From JBBRVP01 sp038246785 (GTDB lineage Bacteria; Actinomycetota; Actinomycetes; Jiangellales; Jiangellaceae): a stretch of DNA of 64,000 nucleotides. Below, in pieces: positions 8,038 through 16,485 of this stretch. The first letter of the stretch is position 1; each line of letters opens with the position of its first letter. The DNA is taken from NCBI GenBank assembly GCA_038246785.1, contig JBBRVP010000004.1, positions 82,706 to 146,705 on the forward strand, in the 5' to 3' direction. The translations under genes were made by a program, and so were the position numbers. The notes under the pieces were generated by a model. That model was not told the origin of the DNA. It worked only from the letters and a program-made list of their open reading frames with translations, and did no database searches.

Positions 8038-9057
8038 GTGACCGACAACCCCGCCGCCCGCTCCACCGAATCCGCGGTCCGCAACCTCGTGATCATCGGG
8101 TCGGGGCCGGCCGGCTACACCGCGGCGCTCTACGCCGCGCGTGCCCGCCTTGAGCCACTGGTGTTCGAGGGCGCGGTCACCGCCGGGGGCGCCCTCATGA
8201 ACACCACCGACGTCGAGAACTACCCCGGCTTCCCCGCGGGGATCATGGGCCCGCAGCTCATGGACGACATGCGCTCCCAAGCCGAGCGCTTCGGTGCCGA
8301 GATCGTCACCGACGACGTGGTCGAGGTCGACCTGACCGGCTCCATCAAGCGCGTCACGGACGGCGCCGGCCACGAGCACCTGGCGCACTCCGTCGTCCTG
8401 GCCATGGGCTCGGCCTACCGCGAGCTCGGACTGCCCAACGAGAAGCGCCTGTCCGGCCACGGTGTGTCCTGGTGCGCCACCTGCGACGGCTTCTTCTTCC
8501 GGGAGATGGTGATCGCCGTCGTCGGCGGCGGCGACTCCGCGGTCGAGGAGGCCACTTTCCTGACCCGGTTCGCCTCCACGGTCCACCTCGTGCACCGCCG
8601 CTCCGAGCTACGGGCATCCAAGGTCATGCAGGAACGCGCCTTCGCCGACCCCAAGATCGAGTTCCACTGGGACACCGAGGTGGTCGACGTACTCGGCGAG
8701 GACTCCGTGTCGGGACTGCGGCTGCGCCACCGCGTCACCGGCGAGGAGTCGACGCTGCCGGTCAGCGGCCTGTTCGTCGCCATCGGCCACGACCCGCGCT
8801 CCGGGCTGGTCGGCGGGCAGGTCCATCTCGACGAGGCCGGCTACGTCCTCGTCGACGGCCGGTCGACCCGCACCAACCTGCCCGGCGTCTTCGCGGCGGG
8901 CGACCTCGTCGACCACACCTACCGGCAGGCCGTCACGGCGGCCGGTACGGGGTGCGCGGCCGCCCTCGACGCCGAGCGCTACCTCGCCGACATCGAGCAC
9001 GCCGGCGCCGTCGCGACGGCCACGACCACGGCTGCGGCCGTTCCGGCAACCGTGTGA
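8038..9057 (+). CDS. trxB: Thioredoxin-disulfide reductase
   Basis: Reduces thioredoxin with NADPH through FAD. The 339-residue protein shows the FAD-binding GxGxxG (IIGSGPAGYTAALYAARA, residues 19-36), the redox-active CxxC as WCATCDG near residue 147, the NADPH-binding VVGGGDSAVEEA near residue 165 and the second FAD motif GVFAAGDLVD near residue 285. The length is typical apart from an Ala/Thr-rich tail of about 20 residues. GGAAGG at 8025-8030 lies 7 bases before the GTG start. It precedes trxA by 106 bases, forming the conserved actinobacterial trxBA pair. Confidence 0.96.
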   Translation: MTDNPAARSTESAVRNLVIIGSGPAGYTAALYAARARLEPLVFEGAVTAGGALMNTTDVENYPGFPAGIMGPQLMDDMRSQAERFGAEIVTDDVVEVDLTGSIKRVTDGAGHEHLAHSVVLAMGSAYRELGLPNEKRLSGHGVSWCATCDGFFFREMVIAVVGGGDSAVEEATFLTRFASTVHLVHRRSELRASKVMQERAFADPKIEFHWDTEVVDVLGEDSVSGLRLRHRVTGEESTLPVSGLFVAIGHDPRSGLVGGQVHLDEAGYVLVDGRSTRTNLPGVFAAGDLVDHTYRQAVTAAGTGCAAALDAERYLADIEHAGAVATATTTAAAVPATV

Positions 9058-9163
9058 GTGGTGACCGGGAGAGCGGCGTGTCCCACCCCGGAGCCATCCT
9101 GGGGACTCCCCGACCCTCCGCCCCGAGCATCCGCCCGAGCACACCCTGACATCTGGAGGAACC

Positions 9164-9490
9164 ATGGCAGCCGTTCCGTCGGTCACCGACGCCGATTTCG
9201 AAGCGATCGTGCTCAAGAGCCCGAAGCCGGTCGTCGTCGACTTCTGGGCCGAGTGGTGCGGGCCATGCCGCATGGTCTCGCCGGTCCTCGAGGAGATCTA
9301 CGCCGCGCACAGCGACACGATCGACGTCGTCAAGCTCAACGTCGACGAGAACCCCCGGACCGCCGCGGCCTACCGCGTCATGTCCATCCCGACGCTCAAC
9401 GTCTACCAGGACGGTGAGGTCGTGAAGCAGATCGTCGGCGCCAAGCCCAAGGCAGCGCTGCTCCGGGATCTCGACGCCTACCTGGGTTGA
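9164..9490 (+). CDS. trxA: Thioredoxin
   Basis: A cytoplasmic disulfide reductant recycled by the adjacent TrxB. The 108-residue protein has the canonical active site WAEWCGPCRM at residues 28-37, the cis-proline region SIPTLNVYQDGE and the C-terminal VGAKPKAAL. GGAGG ends 4 bases before the ATG. Length and motifs are full size, with no oddities. Confidence 0.97.
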   Translation: MAAVPSVTDADFEAIVLKSPKPVVVDFWAEWCGPCRMVSPVLEEIYAAHSDTIDVVKLNVDENPRTAAAYRVMSIPTLNVYQDGEVVKQIVGAKPKAALLRDLDAYLG

Positions 9491-10191
9491 CCCCTGCCCC
9501 GGCTGAGCCGGTGTCCGCACGCTCGACGGTCAGCGCCGGCGCCGTCCGGTTGGGCTGCGACCTGCGGCTGCCCGCGCCGGCGGCCGGGGTCGTCGTGTTC
9601 GCCCATGGCAGCGGCAGCAGCCGGCGAAGCCCGCGGAACGTTCAGGTGGCCCGCACGCTGCACGAGGCCAGGTTCGCCACTGTCCTGTTCGATCTGCTGA
9701 CGCCGCTCGAGGCCGAGCGGGATGCCCGCGACGCGTCCCTGCGCTTCGACGTCGGCCGGCTCGGCGATCGCCTCGGCGGAGTGGTCGGCGACCTCGCGAC
9801 ATGGCCGGAGCTGACGGGGCTGCCGGTCGGCTTGTTCGGAGCCAGCACCGGTGCCGCCGCCGCGCTGCGGTGCGCGGCTTCGCGCGCGGATCTTGTCCGC
9901 GCGGTGGTGTCCCGCGGGGGGCGCCCCGACCTGGCCGGCGATGCCCTGCCGGCCGTACGCGCACCGACGCTTCTGCTCGTGGGCGCGCGTGACCGCGAGG
10001 TCCGGCGGCTCAACGAGCGGGCTGCCGCCGCAATGACTGCGGAGGTCGAGGTCGAGGTCGTCCCGGGGGCCAGTCACCTGTTCGAGGAGCGCGGCGCGCT
10101 CGAGGACGTGGCCCGGCGGGCAGTCGCCTGGTTCAATCGGCACCTGCGACATGGGGGCGGCTCCCGTCCGTCCACGACGTTCGAGGCGTGA
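9487..10191 (+). CDS. Alpha/beta hydrolase, dienelactone-hydrolase-like
   Basis: A 234-residue alpha/beta hydrolase. Visible elements are an oxyanion strand VVVFAHGSGSSRRSPRN, the nucleophile elbow GLFGASTG (Ser in GxSxG), an acid in LLVGARDREV and the catalytic His in VPGASHLFEE. These form a complete Ser-Asp-His triad in the expected order. Family members hydrolyse esters or lactones, and the substrate cannot be told from sequence. The first possible start is a TTG overlapping the trxA stop; a GTG at 9511 is an alternative, and neither has a strong ribosome site. It is codirectional with trxA. Confidence 0.78.
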   Translation: MTPAPAEPVSARSTVSAGAVRLGCDLRLPAPAAGVVVFAHGSGSSRRSPRNVQVARTLHEARFATVLFDLLTPLEAERDARDASLRFDVGRLGDRLGGVVGDLATWPELTGLPVGLFGASTGAAAALRCAASRADLVRAVVSRGGRPDLAGDALPAVRAPTLLLVGARDREVRRLNERAAAAMTAEVEVEVVPGASHLFEERGALEDVARRAVAWFNRHLRHGGGSRPSTTFEA

Positions 10192-10294
10192 CGCCGCCGA
10201 AAGCCCCCGAGACCTCGGACATGGCACAGACCCAGCTGAGGGCATGATGGCGGGTGCGTCGACGGTCCAGAGCGCTCCCTGAGGTTGAGGTGCC

Positions 10295-13027
10295 ATGGCA
10301 GGCCCACTCCTCGAAAGCAAGCTCCACATCCCCCGGCGGCGACCGGGTTTGGTCGCGCGTCCCCGGCTGAGCGAGCGCCTGAGCCGGGGGGCGGGGTCGG
10401 CGATGACGCTGGTGTCGGCCCCGGCGGGCTTCGGCAAGACGACGCTGCTGACGGACTGGCTGGCGACTGCCCCGGCCGAGGGACGCTCGGCGGCGTGGCT
10501 CTCGCTCGACCGGCACGACAACGACCCCGCGTCGTACTGGACCTATCTCGTCGCCGCACTCGACAACGCCCTGCCGGGGATCGGTGGTGGTGCGCTCTCG
10601 CTCCTGGAGTCGCCGCAGCCGCCGTTCGAAGCCGCCATTTCCGCCCTCCTCAACGACCTCCACGCCGGCTCACACCATGTGGTGCTGGTCCTCGACGACT
10701 ACCACGTCATCGAGGCGAGCGACGTGCAGGACGCGATGGCCTTCCTGCTGGCGCACCTGCCCCCGCACGTACACGTGGTGATCTCCAGCCGCGCTGACCC
10801 GGACTTGCCCCTCGCCCGGCTGCGGGCGCGCGGCGAGCTCGTCGAGATCCGCGCCGCCGACCTGCGCTTCTCAGCCGACGAAGCCGCCGCGTACCTGAAC
10901 GGCGTCATGGGACTGGCGCTGACCGCCCAGGATGTCGCAGCCCTCGAGGGCCGTACCGAGGGGTGGATCGCGGCGCTGCAACTCGCCGCGCTGTCGATGC
11001 AGGGCCGAGACGACATCGCCGACTTCATCGCCGGTTTCGCCGGGGACGACCGGTTCATCGTCGACTACCTCGCCGAGGAGGTCCTGGACCGCCAGCCGTC
11101 GGACGTCCGGGACTTCCTGCTGCAGACCTCCGTCCTCGAGCGGCTCAGCGGCCCCGTGTGCGATGCCGTCACCGGCCACGGTGGTGGCAAGGCCATGCTG
11201 GAGAGGCTGGAGCGGGCGAACCTCTTCCTGGTCCCCCTCGACGACCGGCGCCGGTGGTACCGCTACCACCAGCTCTTCGCCGACCTCCTGCAGGCGCACC
11301 TGCTCGACGAGCACCCGACGACGTGCCCCCTCCTGCACCGGCGGGCGAGCGAGTGGTACGAGGGCAACGGCGACCCGTCCGAGGCGATCCGCCACGCGCT
11401 GGCCGCCGGGGATCCCGAGCGTGCCGCGGACTTGGCCGAGCTGGCGGCGCCGGCGCTGCGCAAGAGCAGGCAGGAGGCCGTCATGCGCGGCTGGCTCGAC
11501 ACCGTTCCCGAGTCGGTGCTCCGCGCCAGGCCCGTGCTCAGCGTCGGGATCGCCGGTGCGTTGCTGGCGAGCGGCGAGCTCGAGGGCGTCGAGGACCGGC
11601 TGCGCGACGCCGAGCGGTGGCTGGACGTCGCGGCCGAGCCGCGCCAGCCCGCATCCCGCTCGGCGCAGATGGTCGTGGTGGATCAGGCAGAGTTCCCACG
11701 GCTGCCGAGCTGGATCGCCATCTTCCGCGCTGGGCAGGCGCTGACGCGCGGCGACACGGATGCGACGGTGACCCACGCCAGCCGTGCGCGCGAGCTCGTG
11801 CTCGCCGACGACGACCTCGGTCGCGGAGCGGCCGCGGGACTGCTGGGGCTCGCCTTCTGGGCCAGCGGGGACCTCGAGGCTGGACGCCGGTCGTACGTGG
11901 AGTGCATGACCAGCCTGCAGCGAGCCGGGCACATCGCCGACGTCCTCGGCTGCGCGATCGCCGTGGCCGACATCCGGATCGCCCAGGGACGACTCCGCGA
12001 GGCGATGATCACATACGAGCAGGCGTTGCGCCTCGCCGGCGCGCAGGGCCGGCCGGTGCTTCGGGGAACGGCGGACATGTACGTCGGGATGAGCGAGCTT
12101 CACCGCGAGCGCGACGACCTGGATGCGGCGAGCCGGCAACTGCTCACGGCACAGGAGCTCGGCGAGCACACCGGGTTGCCGCAATGCCGCTATCGCTGGC
12201 GGGTCGCCATGGCGCGAATCCGTGAAGCGCAAGGGGATCCGGACGCCGCGCTGGACCTGCTCGACGAGGCGGAGCACCGGTACGCGGGGGACTTCTTCCC
12301 CAACGTACGCCCGATCCCGGCGCAGCGGGCCCGCGTCTGGGTCGTGCAGGGCAGGCTGGCCGAGGCGTTCGGCTGGGCGCGCGAGCGAGGCCTGAGGGCT
12401 GACGACGAGCTGGCCTACCTGCGGGAATTCGAGCACGTCACACTCGCGAGGGCGCTGTTGGCCCGCTACCAGGCCGAGCGCGCAGAGCCGTGCCTGCTCG
12501 AGGTGTCCGGACTCCTCGAGCGCCTCCTCCGCGCCGCGGAGGCGGGTGACCGGACCGGGAGCGTCATCGAGATCCTCGCGCTGCAAGCACTTGCGTCCCG
12601 CCTGCGCGGCGACGTCGCCGCTGCGCTGGAACCGCTGGCACGTGCGCTCAACCTGGCCGAGCCGGGGGGCTACGTCCGACTCTTCGTCGACGAGTTCCCG
12701 CGCATGAGCTCGCTGCTGGAAGCCGCGGCAGGGCGCGGCATTGCGGCGCGCTACGTCGAGCGGCTGCTGACCGCAGGCGGCCGTACGCAGCATCGCACCC
12801 CTGTCCGGCAGACGATGGTCGACCCGCTCAGCGAGCGCGAGCTCGACGTACTCCGCCTCCTCGCAACCGACCTCGGCGGCCCCGAGATCGCCCGTGAGCT
12901 CGTCGTGTCGCTCAACACCGTGCGCACGCACACCAAGCGGATCTACGCCAAGCTCGGCGTGAACAGCCGACGAGCGGCAGTACGCCGAGCCGAGGAGCTC
13001 GAGCTGCTGTCGCGCCGCCGAGGCTGA
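10295..13027 (+). CDS. MalT-like LuxR-family transcriptional regulator (STAND ATPase)
   Basis: A 910-residue regulator. A P-loop near residue 43 (SAPAGFGKTTLLTDWL) and a Walker B-like LVLDDYHVI near residue 130 begin a NACHT/STAND-type ATPase, followed by long alpha-helical TPR-like repeats (about residues 350-780) as in MalT. The end carries a LuxR HTH: LSERELDVLRLLATDLGGPE then IARELVVSLNTVRTHTKRIY. Such proteins are ATP-dependent activators triggered by a small ligand. The ATG follows CTGAGGTTGAGGTGCC. The next two genes run in the same direction and are plausible targets, but the ligand is unknown. Confidence 0.9.
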   Translation: MAGPLLESKLHIPRRRPGLVARPRLSERLSRGAGSAMTLVSAPAGFGKTTLLTDWLATAPAEGRSAAWLSLDRHDNDPASYWTYLVAALDNALPGIGGGALSLLESPQPPFEAAISALLNDLHAGSHHVVLVLDDYHVIEASDVQDAMAFLLAHLPPHVHVVISSRADPDLPLARLRARGELVEIRAADLRFSADEAAAYLNGVMGLALTAQDVAALEGRTEGWIAALQLAALSMQGRDDIADFIAGFAGDDRFIVDYLAEEVLDRQPSDVRDFLLQTSVLERLSGPVCDAVTGHGGGKAMLERLERANLFLVPLDDRRRWYRYHQLFADLLQAHLLDEHPTTCPLLHRRASEWYEGNGDPSEAIRHALAAGDPERAADLAELAAPALRKSRQEAVMRGWLDTVPESVLRARPVLSVGIAGALLASGELEGVEDRLRDAERWLDVAAEPRQPASRSAQMVVVDQAEFPRLPSWIAIFRAGQALTRGDTDATVTHASRARELVLADDDLGRGAAAGLLGLAFWASGDLEAGRRSYVECMTSLQRAGHIADVLGCAIAVADIRIAQGRLREAMITYEQALRLAGAQGRPVLRGTADMYVGMSELHRERDDLDAASRQLLTAQELGEHTGLPQCRYRWRVAMARIREAQGDPDAALDLLDEAEHRYAGDFFPNVRPIPAQRARVWVVQGRLAEAFGWARERGLRADDELAYLREFEHVTLARALLARYQAERAEPCLLEVSGLLERLLRAAEAGDRTGSVIEILALQALASRLRGDVAAALEPLARALNLAEPGGYVRLFVDEFPRMSSLLEAAAGRGIAARYVERLLTAGGRTQHRTPVRQTMVDPLSERELDVLRLLATDLGGPEIARELVVSLNTVRTHTKRIYAKLGVNSRRAAVRRAEELELLSRRRG

Positions 13028-13037
13028 CCGCGCAGCT

Positions 13038-13065
13038 TCACCACATCAATCACCACACGTGGTGA
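13038..13065 (+). promoter_or_regulatory. Inverted and direct repeat, candidate operator
   Basis: TCACCACA occurs twice (13038-13045 and 13050-13057), and the second copy starts a perfect inverted repeat TCACCAC-AC-GTGGTGA (13050-13065). It sits between the LuxR regulator stop and the 77-residue gene. There is no T-run after it, so an operator for the downstream pair is more likely than a terminator. Confidence 0.4.
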
Positions 13066-13100
13066 CGCCGGCTCGCCGCGTCGCGTCCTACTTTCCGCTC

Positions 13101-13334
13101 ATGAGCGAAGCCGGCCGGTACGAGATCCGGGTCAAGGGCCATCTCGACAACCGGTGGGCAGCCTGGTTCGAGGCCTCGACACTCACCCACGAACGCGACG
13201 GCACGACCGTCATCCGTGGCGAGGCGGACCAGGCCGCGCTGCACGGACTGCTCACCAAGATGCGCGACGTCGGCCTGGCACTGGTCCGGGTCGACCTGCA
13301 CACCGCCGACCGAGGACCGGACATCGACCCATGA
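13101..13334 (+). CDS. Small conserved hypothetical protein (77 aa)
   Basis: A 77-residue cytoplasmic protein with alternating beta-strand pattern (YEIRVKGHLDNRWAAWFEA, DGTTVIRGEADQAALHGLL) and no signal peptide or transmembrane helix. Actinobacterial genomes often carry such small proteins next to DUF4386 genes; the function is not known to me. The ATG at 13101 gives the natural amino end MSEAGRYEI. A start at 13059 would add 14 residues and overlap the inverted repeat. Its stop overlaps an ATG (ATGA) and lies 10 bases before the DUF4386 gene, so the two are probably one operon. Confidence 0.75.
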   Translation: MSEAGRYEIRVKGHLDNRWAAWFEASTLTHERDGTTVIRGEADQAALHGLLTKMRDVGLALVRVDLHTADRGPDIDP

Positions 13335-13344
13335 GGAGACCCAC

Positions 13345-14112
13345 ATGACCAGCCCGACGCAAGCCCCAGCGACCCCGAGAGTCCGGATGGACTCCCTCCG
13401 GAAGACCGCCCTGGTCGCGGGGATCTGCTACCTCGTCACCTTCGTCTCGATCCCGACACTGGCCCTTTACGACTCTGCGAAGAACGACCCGAACTACGTC
13501 ATCAGCTCCGGCAGCGTCACCGGCATGCTCTGGGGCGGCTTCCTCGAGGTGATCGTCGCCCTCGCCGGCATCGGCACCGCCGTGACTCTGTTCCCGGTGG
13601 TCAAGAGGCAGAACGAAGGCGTCGCGCTCGGCTTCGTCGGTGCTCGCATCCTTGAAGCCGCCATGATCTTCACCGGTGTCGTGAGCCTTCTCTCGCTGGT
13701 GGCCCTGCGACAGGACCTCGGCGGGGCGGCTGGAGCAGACACGGCCTCCGTCGTCGCCACCGGCGCGTCGCTCGTCGCCGTGTACAAGTTCACCTTCCTG
13801 CTCGGACAGACCCTCATGCCGTGCCTGAACGCGCTCTTGTTGGGCTCGTTGATGTACCGCTCCGGCCTCGTGCCGCCGGTCATCCCCCTGCTGGGGCTGA
13901 TCGGAGCGCCGCTGCTGCTCAGCGCGACGATCGCCACGCTCTTCGGCATCAACGACCAGGTCTCCGCGTGGTCGGCGATCGCGACGCTCCCGATCGCCGT
14001 CTGGGAGTTCTCCCTCGGCGTGTGGCTGGTCGTCAAGGGCTTCAAGCCGTCGCCGATCACCGCCGGGATGATGGCTGCGCGCACGCCGACCGCGCACGGC
14101 AGCGCCGCCTGA
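13345..14112 (+). CDS. DUF4386 domain-containing integral membrane protein
   Basis: A 255-residue membrane protein with about six hydrophobic segments, starting at LRKTALVAGICYLVTFVSIP and including ALGFVGARILEAAMIFTGVV and LPIAVWEFSLGVWLVVKGF, the DUF4386 signature regions. GAGGAGA at 13333-13339 precedes the ATG by 5 bases. Function is unknown. It ends just before a strong hairpin and follows the LuxR regulator and the 77-residue protein, which may form a small regulated unit. Confidence 0.82.
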   Translation: MTSPTQAPATPRVRMDSLRKTALVAGICYLVTFVSIPTLALYDSAKNDPNYVISSGSVTGMLWGGFLEVIVALAGIGTAVTLFPVVKRQNEGVALGFVGARILEAAMIFTGVVSLLSLVALRQDLGGAAGADTASVVATGASLVAVYKFTFLLGQTLMPCLNALLLGSLMYRSGLVPPVIPLLGLIGAPLLLSATIATLFGINDQVSAWSAIATLPIAVWEFSLGVWLVVKGFKPSPITAGMMAARTPTAHGSAA

Positions 14113-14126
14113 ACCCCTCAGGACCA

Positions 14127-14155
14127 GCGGCCGGGCCCACCACGGGCCCGGCCGC
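14127..14155 (+). terminator. Hairpin terminator after the DUF4386 gene
   Basis: A perfect 12-bp stem GCGGCCGGGCCC / GGGCCCGGCCGC with a 5-base ACCAC loop, starting 15 bases after the stop. There is no T-tract, as is common for actinobacterial terminators. It separates this gene from the convergent GNAT gene. Confidence 0.7.
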
Positions 14156-14268
14156 ATCCCGTTGCGTCGGGCGCTGGGTCGCGGCTGACGTTACGGGGAG
14201 CCGCCTCGGCTTGCCATCGCACGTTGCCCCATGCCCGGGGGTGTCGGGACATGCCAGCCGGGTCCGGG

Positions 14269-14880
14269 TCAGACCGGACGCACGGCCGCGTCGGGTCGGC
14301 GTACGGCACCGACCAGCCGTCCCCACGCCTCCTCCACCTCGGCGAGCAGCGGCAGCGTGGTGCGCAGGTCCATCCGCAGCCGGGGCCACCGCGGATGCTC
14401 CCGGACAGGAGCGAAACCGACGCGGATGAGGAAGTCTACCGGCAGCACGCAGCGCGCCGAGCCGGACGCGGCGCCGAAGGCCTCGAGCATGCGGACGTCG
14501 CGCTGCTGGACGTCTCTGGCCACCGCCTGGACAAGCATCCTGCCCAGCCCCTGGCCGGTGAGGTCGGGGCGGACGCGGGCGACGAGGAGCAGGGCGGCGC
14601 CTGCGGTGGGTGGGCTGGTGGGGACCGCCGCGGCCCGTGGCACCGCGTCGGGCGGGGCGTAGAGCGCGTAGCCGGCGGTCTCGCCGTCGACCTCGATCGC
14701 CAGCCCGCCGGTCCCCCACCCACGGGTCGTGGCCTCGAGCCAGGACCGTTTGACCGCCGCGGGGTCGGCAGGCGGCCGGCGCGAGCCGGCCGGGCCCAGC
14801 TCCCAGAAGACGCAGGTGTCGCACGGGGTCGGCAACCCCGACAGGATGTCAGGGGTGAGCGGGACGACCCGGCGCGCCAT
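14269..14880 (-). CDS. GNAT family N-acetyltransferase
   Basis: A 203-residue acetyltransferase. The acetyl-CoA loop reads VRPDLTGQGLGRMLVQAVAR (about residues 103-122), and the preceding beta strand is AGYALYAPPD. The amino end has a CDTCVFWELGP segment typical of the GNAT protein found near parAB and trxA in actinobacteria. The substrate is unknown. The gene follows a short membrane-protein frame by 6 bases and is divergent from the aminotransferase gene. Confidence 0.85.
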   Translation of the reverse strand: MARRVVPLTPDILSGLPTPCDTCVFWELGPAGSRRPPADPAAVKRSWLEATTRGWGTGGLAIEVDGETAGYALYAPPDAVPRAAAVPTSPPTAGAALLLVARVRPDLTGQGLGRMLVQAVARDVQQRDVRMLEAFGAASGSARCVLPVDFLIRVGFAPVREHPRWPRLRMDLRTTLPLLAEVEEAWGRLVGAVRRPDAAVRPV

Positions 14881-14886
14881 GCCGCG

Positions 14887-15051
14887 TCAGACCCGGGCGA
14901 AGCGGTCGGGCGATGCCTGCGGGGCCGCGTAGCCGCTGGCGGCACGGTCCCGGCGGTTGCGCAGGAGGCCGAGCAGGTAGCCGCCGGCGAGCGAGATCAG
15001 GAGCCCGCCGAGGACCCTGCCCCAGGGGACCCGCACGCCGACCTCCACCAC
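14887..15051 (-). CDS. Possible small single-pass membrane protein
   Basis: A short frame ending 6 bases before the GNAT start. From the GTG at 15051 it encodes 54 residues with one hydrophobic helix (VLGGLLISLAGGYLLGLL) followed by RNRRDR, a type II signal-anchor pattern. GGGAG lies just before two consecutive GTG codons (1 and 4 bases), so the start is uncertain; the frame is open to 15171, overlapping the divergent aminotransferase. Tight spacing to GNAT supports it being real. Function unknown. Confidence 0.42.
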   Translation of the reverse strand: MVEVGVRVPWGRVLGGLLISLAGGYLLGLLRNRRDRAASGYAAPQASPDRFARV

Positions 15052-15150
15052 GCTCCCGACGGTGCCGCCTCCCGGCGCCGGCCCTCCGGCATCGTAATCT
15101 GAGCCCGCGGGCGCCGGCACGGCGCCGCGGACGGCGGAGGGACGCCAACG

Positions 15151-16457
15151 ATGGCCGAGGTGGAGCGTCACGGGTCGCGGCTCGACGACTTCGTCGACCG
15201 CTACGCCGCGCGCACCCGGGGGCTGGCGGCGTCGGAGATCAGAGCGCTGTTCGCGGTCGCGTCCCGCCCGGAGGTGGTGTCCCTGGCCGGCGGGATGCCC
15301 GACATCTCCGCCCTGCCGCTCGACGTGGTCGGCTCGGTCGTCGCCGCCACCGTGGGCGAGCGGGGGCGGTTGCGTTGCAGTACGGCTCCGGCCAGGGCGA
15401 CGAGCGGCTGCGTGAACAGATCTGCGACGTCATGGCCCACGTCGGCATCACCGCCCATCCCGACGACATCGTTGTCACGGTCGGCTCCCAGCAGGCCCTC
15501 GACCTGGTGACCCGTACGTTCTGCGACCCCGGCGACGTCGTGGTGGCCGAGGCCCCCTCCTACGTCGGCGCGCTGGGAACCTTCCGGGCCTACCAGGCCG
15601 ACGTCGTGCACGTGGAGATGGACGACGACGGCCTGGTGCCGGAGCGGCTGCGCGAGGCGCTGGGCCGGCTGCGTGCCGCTGGGCGCCGGGTGAAGTTCGT
15701 CTACACCATCCCCAACTTCCACAACCCGGCCGGGGTGACGCTCAGTGTGCCTCGGCGAGCCGAGGTGCTGGAGATCTGCCGCGAGCACGACGTCCTGGTG
15801 CTCGAGGACGATCCGTACGGCCTGCTGGGCTTCGACGACGCACCGCCACCGCGCGCGCTGCGCGCCGACGACCCCGACAACGTGGTCTACCTCGGCTCGT
15901 TCTCCAAGACCTTCGCCCCGGGGCTGCGGGTCGGCTGGGCGCTCGCACCGCACGCGGTGCGGGAGAAGCTGGTCCTGGCGGCCGAGGCCAGCGTGCTCTG
16001 TCCGCCGGCGTTCAACCAGATTGCGGTCTCCGGCTACCTGGCCGCTCACGACTGGTACGCGCAGGTGCAGGTCTTCCGCGCGATGTACCGCGAACGGCGC
16101 GACGCCATGCTCAGCGCGCTCGACGAGCGTTTCCCGCCCGGCGCGACGTGGACCCGCCCGGCCGGCGGCTTCTACGTCTGGCTGACCCTGCCGGCGGGGC
16201 TGGACGCCTCGGCGATGCTGCCGCGGGCGGTCACCGCCCGGGTGGCCTACGTCCCCGGCACCGCGTTCTACGCCGATGGCTTCGGCTCGCAGTGCATGCG
16301 GCTGTCCTACTGCCACCCCAGCCCCGCCCGCATCGACGAGGGGGTGCGCCGACTGGCCGGAGTGGTGGAGGCCGAGCTCGAGCTGCGCGACACCTTCGGC
16401 CCGGCGCGGCACTCCGGGCGGGCCGGCATCGAGTCGCCGTCCCCCGACCTCAGCTGA
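15151..16457 (+). pseudogene. PLP-dependent aminotransferase, GntR/MocR-like class I fold, with one-base frameshift
   Basis: Two overlapping frames together give a complete class I/II aminotransferase. The first (from ATG 15151) encodes the amino end ...ASRPEVVSLAGGMPDISALP; the second encodes LQYGSGQGDERLREQI, the NFHNPAGVTLS substrate region, LEDDPYGLLGF, the PLP lysine in YLGSFSKTFAPGLRVGW, and the carboxyl end. The shift lies at GGGGG, 15362-15366. One additional G would read ATVGERGAVALQYGSG, the expected family sequence. It may be a homopolymer sequencing error or a genuine inactivating deletion. The second frame is otherwise undamaged and shows no other lesions, which favours an error or a very recent mutation. 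Orthologues sit at this position in Streptomyces. Confidence 0.85.
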
Positions 16458-16485
16458 CCGTCCCGAGCACCGAGGAGCACCCCCC

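Noticed and set aside
10871..12931. Minus-strand frame of 686 codons opposite the LuxR gene
   Set aside because: No domain signatures; it is a shadow of the regulator gene.
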